Source of the DNA: Syntrophaceae bacterium UBA6112
Lineage (GTDB): Bacteria; Desulfobacterota; Syntrophia; Syntrophales; UBA5619
Direction: 5' to 3'
NCBI GenBank assembly: GCA_002423465.1
Contig: DIWG01000055.1
Coordinates: 30,685 to 53,039, forward strand
Length of the DNA: 22,355 nucleotides
Part shown: positions 15,010 through 22,355 of the stretch, in pieces
How the letters are laid out: each line of letters opens with the position of its first letter
Numbering within the stretch: position 1 is the stretch's first letter
Notes under the pieces: generated by a model
What the model was told of the DNA's origin: nothing
Databases searched by the model: none
Seen by the model: the letters and a program-made list of their open reading frames with translations, nothing else
Translations under genes and position numbers: made by a program

Positions 15010-15816
15010 CTACCGGTACCCGTATTTGGCCTTCACGGCTGTTGCCGGGGCGGATATCAGAAAGGCCGCGAAGCGCTCCGCCGCTGTCCGGTTTTTCGTC
15101 TCCTTCAGGACGCAGGCCGACTGGACGATCTCCGGCGCTTCCGGGATCTCGTAATGGCAGCCCTTTTTCCCCTGTTCGGAGACCACGGAGGAGAAGGCGC
15201 AAAAAGCGCAGTCAACGGCGTCCGTCGAGGCGTACTGAAAGGCCTGGGCGATGTTCTGGGCGATGACCCGTTTCTCCTCTCCCGAATCCCACAGCCCTGA
15301 CTTTTTCAGCGCCTCCCGCGTTGCCGCCCCGTAGGGGGCCGTCTCCGGGTTTGCCACGGCGATTTTCCGGATGCCCGGATCGCCGAGCGCCTTCTGCCAC
15401 TGGCCGGCCTGGCAGAATTCCTTCCGGGCCGACCAGAGCACCACCCGGCCCCGGGCATAGATAAAGGACTTTTCCGCCTTTCCTTCCCGGTTGAGTTTGG
15501 CGGGACGCTCCTCGTCGGCGGAGAGGAAAAGGTCATAGGGGGCGCCACTTACGATCTGGGCATAGAGGCTTCCCGAGGAGGTGAAGGTCGCCTCCACCTT
15601 GATGCCGGTCTCTCGTTCGAAATCCCGGCTCAGTTCCTTTGTGGCCTGGAGGAAATTGGCGGCGACGCCGATCCGGATCCCTTCGGCGGCTTTGCCGGGG
15701 GTGGGCCACCCCAGGAGGGCCGCCAAAAAAAGAATGGACAGGCCGATGAAAGCACGAAATCCGCAGTTGCGGATGTCGCGATGCAGGGGATTTCCCGTGA
15801 TGGTCTTATGGAACAT
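15010..15816 (-). CDS. modA: ModA, molybdate-binding protein
   Basis: 268 residues, exported. A basic N-terminus (to residue 21) precedes a hydrophobic core (IGLSILFLAALLGW, 24-37) and a probable signal-peptidase I site near GKAA (41-44). ModA binds molybdate or tungstate in the periplasm. Family segments are VAANFLQATKEL (51-62), TSSGSLYAQIVSGAPYDLFLSAD (79-101), and ANPETAPYGAATREAL (about 154-169). The late segment that in many ModA proteins reads AxxGFVYxSxA is here AVDCAFCAFSSV, with two unusual cysteines. GAAAGGAG seven bases before the ATG supports the start. First gene of the modABC-fmdE-DUF364-moeA run. Confidence 0.91.
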   Translation of the reverse strand: MFHKTITGNPLHRDIRNCGFRAFIGLSILFLAALLGWPTPGKAAEGIRIGVAANFLQATKELSRDFERETGIKVEATFTSSGSLYAQIVSGAPYDLFLSADEERPAKLNREGKAEKSFIYARGRVVLWSARKEFCQAGQWQKALGDPGIRKIAVANPETAPYGAATREALKKSGLWDSGEEKRVIAQNIAQAFQYASTDAVDCAFCAFSSVVSEQGKKGCHYEIPEAPEIVQSACVLKETKNRTAAERFAAFLISAPATAVKAKYGYR

Positions 15817-15847
15817 GATTTTCTCCTTTCGGTGTTAAGGTTTAAAA

Positions 15848-15882
15848 AACATATGTTAAATTAAGCATATCGACGAGCGCAA
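15848..15882 (-). promoter_or_regulatory. Candidate promoter and operator of modABC
   Basis: On the minus strand, TTGCGC (15877-15882) and TAACAT (15853-15858) are separated by 18 bases and could serve as -35 and -10. An ATATG...CATAT inverted repeat with a 10-base centre covers 15851-15870, and the 22 bases at 15848-15869 resemble the mocA operator region. This would suit an oxyanion-responsive repressor. The boxes match consensus only moderately. Confidence 0.42.
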
Positions 15883-15927
15883 CACTCCCTTGGTCCACCC
15901 GGAACGGGTCATTTCCTGCCGGGCGGC

Positions 15928-15971
15928 ATCGGGGATGTTGCGGTTTCATGAAAAACCGCAACATCCCCGAT
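15928..15971 (-). terminator. Perfect 19-bp inverted repeat after the formate dehydrogenase operon
   Basis: Arms 15928-15946 and 15953-15971 are exact reverse complements (ATCGGGGATGTTGCGGTTT) around a 6-base CATGAA loop. It starts 8 bases beyond the fdnI stop codon, so a terminator or 3'-stabilising hairpin is the natural reading. The lack of a T-run after either arm is unusual for an intrinsic terminator; the T3/A3 at the top of the stem does not substitute for it. Confidence 0.6.
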
Positions 15972-15979
15972 CGAGATCT

Positions 15980-16645
15980 CTAGTGGCCCTGGGCCGCTCT
16001 CTTCTCCTCGCCGTAGACTTCGAGGGTTCCCTTCTCCTCCATCTCCTCGAGCCACTTGCCGTGCTGTTTGACCAGCCAGGCCCGGGTCACCCAGCCGTGA
16101 AGCATCGCCGGCAGCGATCCGGGAGAACCGATCGTCCCCAGGTAGAGATGGACGAAGAAGAAGGCGAAGATCACCACGAATCCCAGCGCGTGCAGCGGAT
16201 ACATCCACCGCACCAGCTCCACCGGCAGGGAGAGGGGAAACCACATGATGAACCCCGTGATCACCATGATCACCCCGAAAAACGCCACGGTCAGGAAGAA
16301 CATCTTCTGGCCCGGGTTGTACTTTCCCACCTTCGGGGGATGGTCCACGTGCCACAGGTAGCCCCCGGCGCAGAGCATCCACTCCAGGTCCTCCGGCATC
16401 GAAAACACCCCCGCCTCGCGCCACCACATCTTGATCGAAAAGGCGAGCGCCAGGACGAAGAAGAGGGCCGTGAAGTTATGGACGTATTTGAGTGACTTCA
16501 ACCCGCCCATCAGATCCCCGATGAAGTTGAAGGAATGGAACATCATCCCCAGCCCCGTGATGCACAACACCAGGCACGATATCGCCAGGCTCCAGTGGAC
16601 AATCCGCTCGAAGGCGTCGGTGGCCTTGATCAATCCCTTTTTCAT
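15980..16645 (-). CDS. fdnI: Formate dehydrogenase gamma subunit, cytochrome b556
   Basis: 221 residues, four predicted membrane helices (about 19-36, 56-72, 116-136 and 151-170). It anchors the enzyme and passes electrons from the beta subunit through b-type hemes to quinone or another membrane carrier. Candidate heme ligands are His17 (IVHW), His56 (KYVHN), His152 and His166, in the FdnI arrangement, and the KYNPGQK motif (108-114) is typical. The ATG at 16645 is one base after the fdnH stop; a longer frame from 16702 would overlap fdnH and lacks support. Last gene of the operon, followed by the large inverted repeat. Conventional membrane topology points to periplasmic formate oxidation. 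Confidence 0.9.
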   Translation of the reverse strand: MKKGLIKATDAFERIVHWSLAISCLVLCITGLGMMFHSFNFIGDLMGGLKSLKYVHNFTALFFVLALAFSIKMWWREAGVFSMPEDLEWMLCAGGYLWHVDHPPKVGKYNPGQKMFFLTVAFFGVIMVITGFIMWFPLSLPVELVRWMYPLHALGFVVIFAFFFVHLYLGTIGSPGSLPAMLHGWVTRAWLVKQHGKWLEEMEEKGTLEVYGEEKRAAQGH

Positions 16646-16646
16646 G

Positions 16647-17447
16647 CTATGCACCCCCTTCCTTGGTCTGATTGTCCGCATCGTCCGGCGTCTTGGGCCC
16701 ATGGATGATGTAATGGAGGAACGAGGCCGCCAGGACCCCGCCGGCCGCCACCAGGCTCAAGGGTTTGAGCAGGTCTTTCCAGGCCATGACCGACAGCGGC
16801 ACATGGGGGTTCACCGGCAGGGCGTCGTAAACCTCCGGCTTCTCTTTGAGCACATAGATCACATGGGTCCCATCCACGAACTTGTCGCCGTAGACGTTGG
16901 CATCTCCCCCCAATGCCTTGGCCCGGGCATGGGCCTTCTTGATCATGGCCTCCCTGGCGCCGATGGTCAGGGCTCCGGTGGGGCAGGATTTGACGCAGGC
17001 GGGAGAGAGGTTGTCCTGAAGCCTCCCCTGGCAGAGATCACATTTGTAAATCTTGTCCGTCGCCTTGTCGTAACGGGGGATGTTGAAGGGGCAGGCCGAG
17101 ACGCACTCCTTGCAGCCGATGCACTTCTCCTTCCGCAGCCCCACCGTTCCGAAGGGGGTGTGGTACAGGGCGCCGCTGGGGCAGACCCTGACGCAGGCGG
17201 CATCGGTGCAGTGCATGCAGCCGTCCTTGCGGAAGAGCCAGGTAAACTTGCCCCCGGCGTCTTCATATTCCTGGAACCGGATCAGGGTCCAGGTGTTCCA
17301 CTGGAGATCCGGCGGGTTCTGGTAGGAGCCGTTGTTCTTCGTCCGGAAGGCCGGCACCTCATTCCACTGCTTGCACGCCACCTGGCAGCCGCGGCAGGCG
17401 GTGCACAGCGATGTATCGATTAGTTTGACGAGTTCGATTCCCTTCAT
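16647..17447 (-). CDS. fdnH: Formate dehydrogenase beta subunit, four [4Fe-4S] clusters, membrane-anchored
   Basis: 266 residues. Sixteen cysteines form four ferredoxin-type sets: Cys15/18/21/25, Cys77/80/85/89, Cys109/112/115/119 and Cys136/139/151/155. A single hydrophobic helix (about 229-247) near the C-terminus anchors it, as in FdnH/FdoH of Escherichia coli. It wires electrons from the selenocysteine catalytic subunit to the cytochrome b subunit. It has no signal peptide and presumably travels through the Tat system with FdnG. TAGGAGAC lies eight bases before the ATG, 12 bases after the fdnG stop. Confidence 0.92.
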   Translation of the reverse strand: MKGIELVKLIDTSLCTACRGCQVACKQWNEVPAFRTKNNGSYQNPPDLQWNTWTLIRFQEYEDAGGKFTWLFRKDGCMHCTDAACVRVCPSGALYHTPFGTVGLRKEKCIGCKECVSACPFNIPRYDKATDKIYKCDLCQGRLQDNLSPACVKSCPTGALTIGAREAMIKKAHARAKALGGDANVYGDKFVDGTHVIYVLKEKPEVYDALPVNPHVPLSVMAWKDLLKPLSLVAAGGVLAASFLHYIIHGPKTPDDADNQTKEGGA

Positions 17448-17459
17448 CGTCTTTGTCTC

Positions 17460-20400
17460 CTATAGCTTGGTCACGTTGACCATGAACGCCTTGTACTCCG
17501 GGCAGAAGGTGTTCGCATCGCCAACGGTCGGGGTCAGGAAGTTCGTGCTGTCGCCTCCATCCTTGGGGAAGAGCCAGCCGTAATTGAAGGGCAGGCCGAC
17601 CTGATGGACCGTCTTGCCCTCGATGGTGAAGGGCTGGAACCGCTTGGTCACCATGGCCACGCAGGGCACCTCGCCGCGGATCGACGAGACCTTGATGCGC
17701 TCGCCGTTCTGGATCCCTTTTTCCTTCGCCAGCTTCTCGCCGATTTCCACGTAGAGCTCGGGCTGCATCTCCAGGAGCCAGAGCTGCCAGCGGGTCAGGG
17801 CGCCGGAACACCAGTGCTCCGTGCAGGAGTAGGTCGTGCAGACGTAGGGGAACCGGGCGTCGGCGTTGGCCACCTTGTCCAGATCGCTCTTGAAGAGCTC
17901 GATGGCCGGGTTGATCAACTGGCCCGACAGGGGGTTCTTCGCCAGCGGCCCTTCCAGGGGCTCGTAGTGCTCGGGGAAGGGGCCCTCGGCCATTCCGGGG
18001 CCGAAGAGGGCGCCCAGGCCGTCTGCTTTCATGATGAAAGGGTATTTCCCCTTTGCTTTGTCCGCCTGCGGCGGCCAGGGTCCGTCGGGGACGTCGCCCA
18101 CCCACTTGTCCCCCGTCCATTCCAGGAGCTTGCGCTTGGGGTTGTAGGGCTTGCCGTTCATGTCGCAGGAGGCACGGTTGTAGATGATCCGCCGGTTGAC
18201 GGGCCAGCAGAAGCTCCAGTTTGGATAGAGTCCCAGTCCCGTGGGGTCCTCCTTGCCCCGTTTGGCCATCTTGTTTTCGCCGTTGGCGCCGAAACTGCCG
18301 GACATGATCCAGTTGCCCGAGGACGTAGCGCCGTCGGCATGAAGCATGCCGAAAGTGGGAACCAGTTGTCCCTTCTTGAATTCCGTTTTCGTGCCCTTGT
18401 CCTCGATCACCGTGTCCTTCAGGAAGTAGCCGTTGATCTGTTTGGCCACCTTCAGAGCGTCGTATCTTCCCTGACGGTCCGTGTAGTCCCACTTGAGGTT
18501 CACGATGGCCTCGGCATTGGGACCGCCTTCCTTGGCGTAGAGCTTCTGGATTTCCGCCATGATCCTGATCGTGATTTCGCCGACGGGAATGGCGTCGCCA
18601 TCCGCTTCGGCGGCCTTGTATTTCCACTGGACCCAGCGGCCGGAGTTGCTCTGGGACCCCTCCTTTTCCATGGAGGCCGAGGCGGGCAGGAGAAAGACCT
18701 CGGTCTTGACCGATTTGGTGTCCACGCCCGGACCCTTCCAGAAGCTGTGGGTTTCGTTGTCGAAGATGTTCTCCCCTACGAGCCAGTCGAGCTTCTCCAG
18801 GGCCTTGCGCACTTTGGCCGTGTTCGGGGCGCTGACCGCCGGGTCGGTTCCCACGGCGAAGAGCCCCTTGATCTTGCCCTCGTACATCTTGTCGAAAAGG
18901 TGCATCAGCGAGTAGGCAACCCCATCGTCCATCTTGGGCAGCCAGTGGTAGCCGAAACCGTTTTCCGGGGTTGCCTTCTCGCCCCAGAAGGATTTCAGAA
19001 GGCTTACGAAGAACTTCGGATAATGCTGATAGTAGTTGGCCGACTGGGGATCCTTCGTTTCCGGCGTGCATTTGTGAAGATATTTCTCCAGCGTGTCGAG
19101 AGATGCCGTCGGCATCTTCAGGTAGCCCGGCAGGTTTCCGTAGAGGATGCAATGGTCCGTGGACCCCTGGACGTTCGGCTCGCCGCGCAGGGCGTTCACG
19201 CCGCCGCCGGCAATCCCCATGTTGCCCAGCAGAAGCTGGATCATGGACATGGTCCGGATGATCTGGCTGCCGGTGGTGTGGTGGGTCCACCCCAGGGCGT
19301 AGCACTCCGTTCCCGCCTTGTCCGGGGCGCCGGTGGCGCCGTATTCGGCATACACCTTGAGGAGGTTCTCCTTGGAGACGCCGGTGATGCCGGAGACCTT
19401 GTCCGGGGTGTAGCGGGAGTAATGCCTCTTCATCAATTGGAACACGGTGCGGGGATGGCTCAGGGTCATGTCCCGTTTGGGGATGCCGCTTCCCTCCTTC
19501 TCGAAGACCCAGGTCTCCTTGTTGTACTTGCGCTTCTTCGCGTCGTAGCCGGAGAAGAGGCCGTCCTTGAAATGGAAGCCGCTGTCCACGATGAACGACG
19601 CGTTGGTGTAGTTCACAACGTACTCTTTGAAGAACTTGTTTTCCGTAAGGATGTAGTGGATCATCCCGCCCAGGAAGGCGATGTCCGTTCCGGAGCGGAG
19701 CGGCACGTGGTAATCGCAGCGGGCCGAGGTGCGGGTGTAGCGGGGATCCACATGGATGATCTTGGCTCCCCTTTCCTTGGCCCGCAGAATCCACTTGAAG
19801 GCGATGGGGTGGTGCTCGGCGGCATTGCTGCCCATGATCAGGATGCAATCACTGTTCTTGAGATCGATATAGTGGTTCGTCATGGAACCGCGACCAAACG
19901 ACTCTCCCAGAGCCGCTACGGATGGGCTGTGTCAGACCCTGGCCTGATGATCGATATAGACCATGCCCAGGGCCCTGGCCTTGGTCACCATCAACCAGCA
20001 TTCCTCGCTGTCCACGTTGGAACTGCCCAGGTGGGCGATCGTTTCGGCGCGGTTGACCAGCTCCCCCTTGGCGTTCCTGGCGACAAATCCCTTGTCGCGG
20101 GCGTCTTTCACCAGGCGGGCGATCCGCGGGATGGCCCAGTCCCAGCTCTTCTCCTCCCAATCCATTCCCCCGGGGGCGCGGTAGAGCACCTTCCGGAGGC
20201 GGTATTTGTTGGCCTCGGTGAGATCGAAGAAACCGGCCCCCTTGGCGCAGAGGGATCCCTCGTTGATGGGGTGTTCGGGATCGCCCTCGATGTTGAAAAT
20301 CTTGCCCGTCACCTTATCGACGCTGCAGATGAGGCCGCAGCCGACGGAACAGTAGCAGCAGACCGTGGTCACCTGCTTGGCCGCCTTGAGTCTTTTGGCC

Positions 20401-20519
20401 TTGTCGAGTTCTTCGGCATAGGCCCTGACCGGACCGAGATCGAGCCCGAAGGTCGACAGGGCGACCCCGGATCCCACGGCGCCGGTGACGATCAAGAAAC
20501 CCCTCCTGGTCATCTCCAT
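17460..20519 (-). CDS. fdnG: Formate dehydrogenase catalytic subunit, selenocysteine-containing, Tat-exported
   Basis: 1019 residues, counting an in-frame UGA (19932-19934) as selenocysteine 196. The two open segments on either side join without gap: ...DHQARV, Sec, HSPSVAALGESFGRGSMTNH..., which is the FdnG/FdoG active-site context, and residue 196 is also the Sec position of E. coli FdnG. It oxidises formate to CO2 at a bis-molybdopterin guanine dinucleotide site holding Mo or W. A Tat signal TRRGFLIVTG (4-13) exports it. Cys54, Cys57, Cys61 and Cys91 should bind one [4Fe-4S] cluster. The C-terminal cofactor-binding domain includes the late TRWQLWLLEMQPELYVEIG stretch. GGAGGAGG lies before the ATG. 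Tungsten is plausible since tup genes are nearby, but sequence cannot decide the metal. Confidence 0.95.
19898..19934 (-). promoter_or_regulatory. Bacterial SECIS element of fdnG
   Basis: Directly after the UGA at 19932-19934, GCGGCTCT (19909-19916) pairs with AGAGTCGT (19898-19905), eight pairs including two G-U, around a GGG loop at 19906-19908. The loop is about 23 bases past the UGA, in the range where bacterial selenocysteine insertion hairpins bind SelB. The loop differs from the E. coli GGUCU type, so a host-specific SelB is expected. Confidence 0.68.
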
Positions 20520-20579
20520 GATAAAGCCTCCTCCAGTTCTACATCGTAATCAACATGCATCGTCATAAGAACAAAAGCG

Positions 20580-21458
20580 TCAGTCGAACACGTTCCAGGC
20601 GGAGACGGTCATGGGCAGGAACCCCTTTTGCTGCATCAGGAGATCCAGATGGGCCATTCCCATGGCCAGAACGTCCGGGTCATGTTCTTCCAGATCGCCG
20701 ATATGGTTGACGGTGATCAGGTATCTTTTGCAGGAGGCGCAGATGAAGGCCGTCTCCTGCTCTCTGCCTTCCACGAAAAAATAGGGCATCTCCCGCTGGC
20801 TTTCCCTGGCGCAGCAGGGGCACAGGGTCCGGCTGAACCGCCAGTCATGGCCGCATCGGGAACAGTGGAGCCACCGCTGGGGGATTTTTTCGTGGATGAC
20901 GGCGACGGAAGGGAGCTCGCCGCAGCAGGGACAGTATCCCCTGTCCCAGCCCGAGGTCGAAAGCACCTCTTGGAGGGTGCGGCGCCGGTTTTCCAGCACC
21001 GGCTTTTCGGCGGCCCAAAGCAGAAAGTCGATGGCGACCTGCCGGACGACGATGGCCGCCGCCCAGCGGGCGAGGACGGGATGGCCGTCTTGCGCCCGGT
21101 AGAAATCGGAAAGGCGGATCGTCCCGTCGTCGATCCCCTTTTGCAGGACCAGCAGTTCCGCCCGTAGCGCGGGGAACCCCTGGATGATTGCCGGGATCAC
21201 GGCCCGGACGATCTCTTCCCAGGGGTCTTCCGGCAGCAGCAGGGGCGTTTGCCGGATGACGGGAATGCCCCCTGCAAGGCGGCTCCGGTCGATGGCCGAC
21301 GGGTCGATTTGCTTGCAGACGATCCTTTCGGCCAGCCGCGCCTTCTCCTGCAGAATGGGTTCGAAGGCCTGCAGGATATTCCGGCTCTGAGGGTTCCTCT
21401 CCAGGACGTTCCCGATCTCTCTTGCCAGCCGCGCCGATGCGCCCTCGATATCAGTCAT
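20580..21458 (-). CDS. fdhE: FdhE, formate dehydrogenase accessory protein
   Basis: 292 residues, cytoplasmic. FdhE is a rubredoxin-like metal-binding protein needed for maturation and redox protection of respiratory formate dehydrogenases and it interacts with the catalytic subunit. Four CxxC pairs are present: CPCC (Cys176/179), CSRC (199/202), CPCC (213/216) and CASC (240/243), in the family order. The N-terminal helical half (about 1-160) is typical. It lies 60 bases upstream of fdnG on the same strand, consistent with assisting that enzyme. The ATG at 21458 has a modest GGGAAG ribosome-binding stretch. Confidence 0.92.
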   Translation of the reverse strand: MTDIEGASARLAREIGNVLERNPQSRNILQAFEPILQEKARLAERIVCKQIDPSAIDRSRLAGGIPVIRQTPLLLPEDPWEEIVRAVIPAIIQGFPALRAELLVLQKGIDDGTIRLSDFYRAQDGHPVLARWAAAIVVRQVAIDFLLWAAEKPVLENRRRTLQEVLSTSGWDRGYCPCCGELPSVAVIHEKIPQRWLHCSRCGHDWRFSRTLCPCCARESQREMPYFFVEGREQETAFICASCKRYLITVNHIGDLEEHDPDVLAMGMAHLDLLMQQKGFLPMTVSAWNVFD

Positions 21459-21512
21459 GCCGTCTTCCCGCTCTCCCGCCCTGCGGGCGGTCGAACATGA
21501 TTCCTCTTCGGG

Positions 21513-21701
21513 TCAATGGGTGATCTTCTCCCCGTACCCGCACTTCTCGATGATCACGAGCGGCATCGCGGGATTCATTTCGCAGATGCTGTCCGCCGCT
21601 TGATACAACGCTTCATCGTCCGCGTACCGCATGCCATCCCATTCGATAGAACCATCACTGAACTTCAAGGCAACCATGCATTGCGTTCTATCCCTTTTCA
21701 T
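21513..21701 (-). CDS. Small 62-residue protein between formate dehydrogenase and fdhE
   Basis: I do not recognise the family. It is acidic and soluble, with two cysteines (9 and 40) plus Cys54 in EKCGYGEKI. It begins with a strand-like CMVALKFSDGSIEWDGMRY (9-27), continues with a helix-like DDEALYQAADSICEMNP (28-44), then a strand MPLVIIEKCGYG (46-57): a compact alpha/beta fold is likely. AAGGAT and GAGG precede the ATG, the former at a normal distance. It starts 31 bases after the upstream formate dehydrogenase stop and ends 54 bases before fdhE, so it belongs to this operon. A formate-dehydrogenase accessory is a guess from position. Confidence 0.65.
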   Translation of the reverse strand: MKRDRTQCMVALKFSDGSIEWDGMRYADDEALYQAADSICEMNPAMPLVIIEKCGYGEKITH

Positions 21702-21732
21702 ATCCTCGATCCTTATCCGGCCGCCTGGGTTC

Positions 21733-22355
21733 TCAGCGCAGTTTGCCGATCTGCACAGCGCAGGCCTTGTACTCCGCGGTCTGCGATATGGGGTCGTATA
21801 CCGGATTGGTCAGCCAGTTCGCGTTGCCTTCGCGGAAATGGAAGGCCATCCAGACCAGCCCGGGCGGGATCTGGTCGGTCACGTTGGCCTTGACGACGAC
21901 CTCACCGCGCCGCGAACGGACGGAGATCATTTCACCGTGATCGATGCCCCGGGCATCGGCATCCGCCGCGGAAATGTCCGCCGTCTCCTCGCCGAGGAGG
22001 TCGTTTAGCCCTCCGGAGCGTCCCGTCATGGTCCGGGCACAGTAATGGTAAAGGCGCCGGCCGGTGGAGAGCACCAGGGGATACTCCTCGTTGACAACCT
22101 CCGCGGGCGGCGTCCATTCCACGGCCACCAGCTTTCCCAACCCCGAGGCGAAACGGTCCCTGTGGAGGGTCGGCGTGCCCGGATGGTCCTCGTTCGGGCA
22201 CGGCCACTGCAGGCCGTCGTTCTCCAGACGGGCGTACTTGATTCCCGCCATCGAGGGGCCGAGCTTCGAAACCTCGTTGTCCCAGATCTCCCGGGCGCTG
22301 CCGGATTCCCAGGTATGTCCCATCCGTTTGGCGATCTCCTTGAAGATCCACCAGT
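21733..22355 (-). CDS. Formate dehydrogenase-type molybdopterin oxidoreductase catalytic subunit (C-terminal 206 residues)
   Basis: Truncated by the window edge; the frame is open at 22355. Seen are a WWIFKEIAKRMG helix, then the C-terminal molybdopterin dinucleotide-binding domain: PLVLSTGRRLYHYCARTMTGRS, DISAADADARGI, ISVRSRRGEVVVKANVTD, PPGLVWMAFHFREGNANWLTN and a final YKACAVQIGKLR. This pattern is closest to cytoplasmic formate dehydrogenases (FdhF/FdhA, NAD- or ferredoxin-linked), distinct from the exported FdnG in this window. The site of its Sec or Cys is out of view. It precedes the 62-residue gene, fdhE and the fdn genes on the same strand. Another FDH-family oxidoreductase cannot be excluded without the N-terminus. 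Confidence 0.85.
   Translation of the reverse strand, partial: WWIFKEIAKRMGHTWESGSAREIWDNEVSKLGPSMAGIKYARLENDGLQWPCPNEDHPGTPTLHRDRFASGLGKLVAVEWTPPAEVVNEEYPLVLSTGRRLYHYCARTMTGRSGGLNDLLGEETADISAADADARGIDHGEMISVRSRRGEVVVKANVTDQIPPGLVWMAFHFREGNANWLTNPVYDPISQTAEYKACAVQIGKLR

Noticed and set aside
17460..19883. Separate formate dehydrogenase gene starting at the ATG after the UGA
   Set aside because: The residues between the UGA and this ATG continue the FdnG active-site sequence, so it is one selenoprotein gene and not a pseudogene or two genes.
17604..20549. A long plus-strand reading frame of nearly a thousand codons opposite fdnG
   Set aside because: It mirrors the codon pattern of fdnG and shows no domain; the minus-strand frame has clear formate dehydrogenase motifs, a Tat signal and a ribosome-binding site.

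Overview
The window reads as a metal-cofactor island from a GC-rich anaerobic bacterium. Almost every gene concerns uptake, storage, cofactor loading or use of molybdenum and tungsten, plus the sulfur-transfer and carboxylation steps of the nickel-pincer cofactor. A selenocysteine-containing, Tat-exported formate dehydrogenase next to fdhE, a TupABC tungstate transporter beside ModABC, a molybdenum-storage-protein homologue and FmdE/DUF364 proteins together suggest a deltaproteobacterial (Desulfobacterota-type) sulfate reducer or syntroph. That assignment is inference from gene content; there is no rRNA or other phylogenetic marker here.

Layout. 1-3588, minus strand: mocA and an aldehyde dehydrogenase, then larE and a truncated larB behind their own sigma70-like promoter. 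3851-5704, minus: a three-gene run of a TiaS-like domain protein, an unrecognised 74-residue protein and a molybdenum-storage-protein subunit, ending in a likely terminator. 5935-10804, plus: a HTH plus periplasmic-binding-protein-like regulator, a divergent TupA-like lipoprotein, then tupA, tupB and tupC. 10733-15816, minus: modA, modB, modC, an FmdE-family protein, a DUF364 protein and moeA, whose 3' end runs antisense into tupC. 15980-22355, minus: the end of a cytoplasmic-type formate dehydrogenase catalytic subunit, a 62-residue protein, fdhE, and an FdnGHI-type periplasmic formate dehydrogenase whose catalytic subunit reads through an in-frame UGA as selenocysteine. A perfect 19-bp inverted repeat follows that operon.

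Working model (inference): TupABC and ModABC import tungstate and molybdate; the regulator may sense one of the oxyanions; the storage-protein homologue may buffer metal in the cytoplasm; MoeA inserts metal into molybdopterin; FdhE helps mature the formate dehydrogenases, which are the main visible consumers. MocA makes a different dinucleotide form of the cofactor, so a xanthine-dehydrogenase-family enzyme probably lies outside the window. No tRNA, rRNA, CRISPR array, transposase or phage gene was recognised. No gene-free stretch exceeds 300 bases; the largest are 3589-3850 and 5705-5934, both described below.
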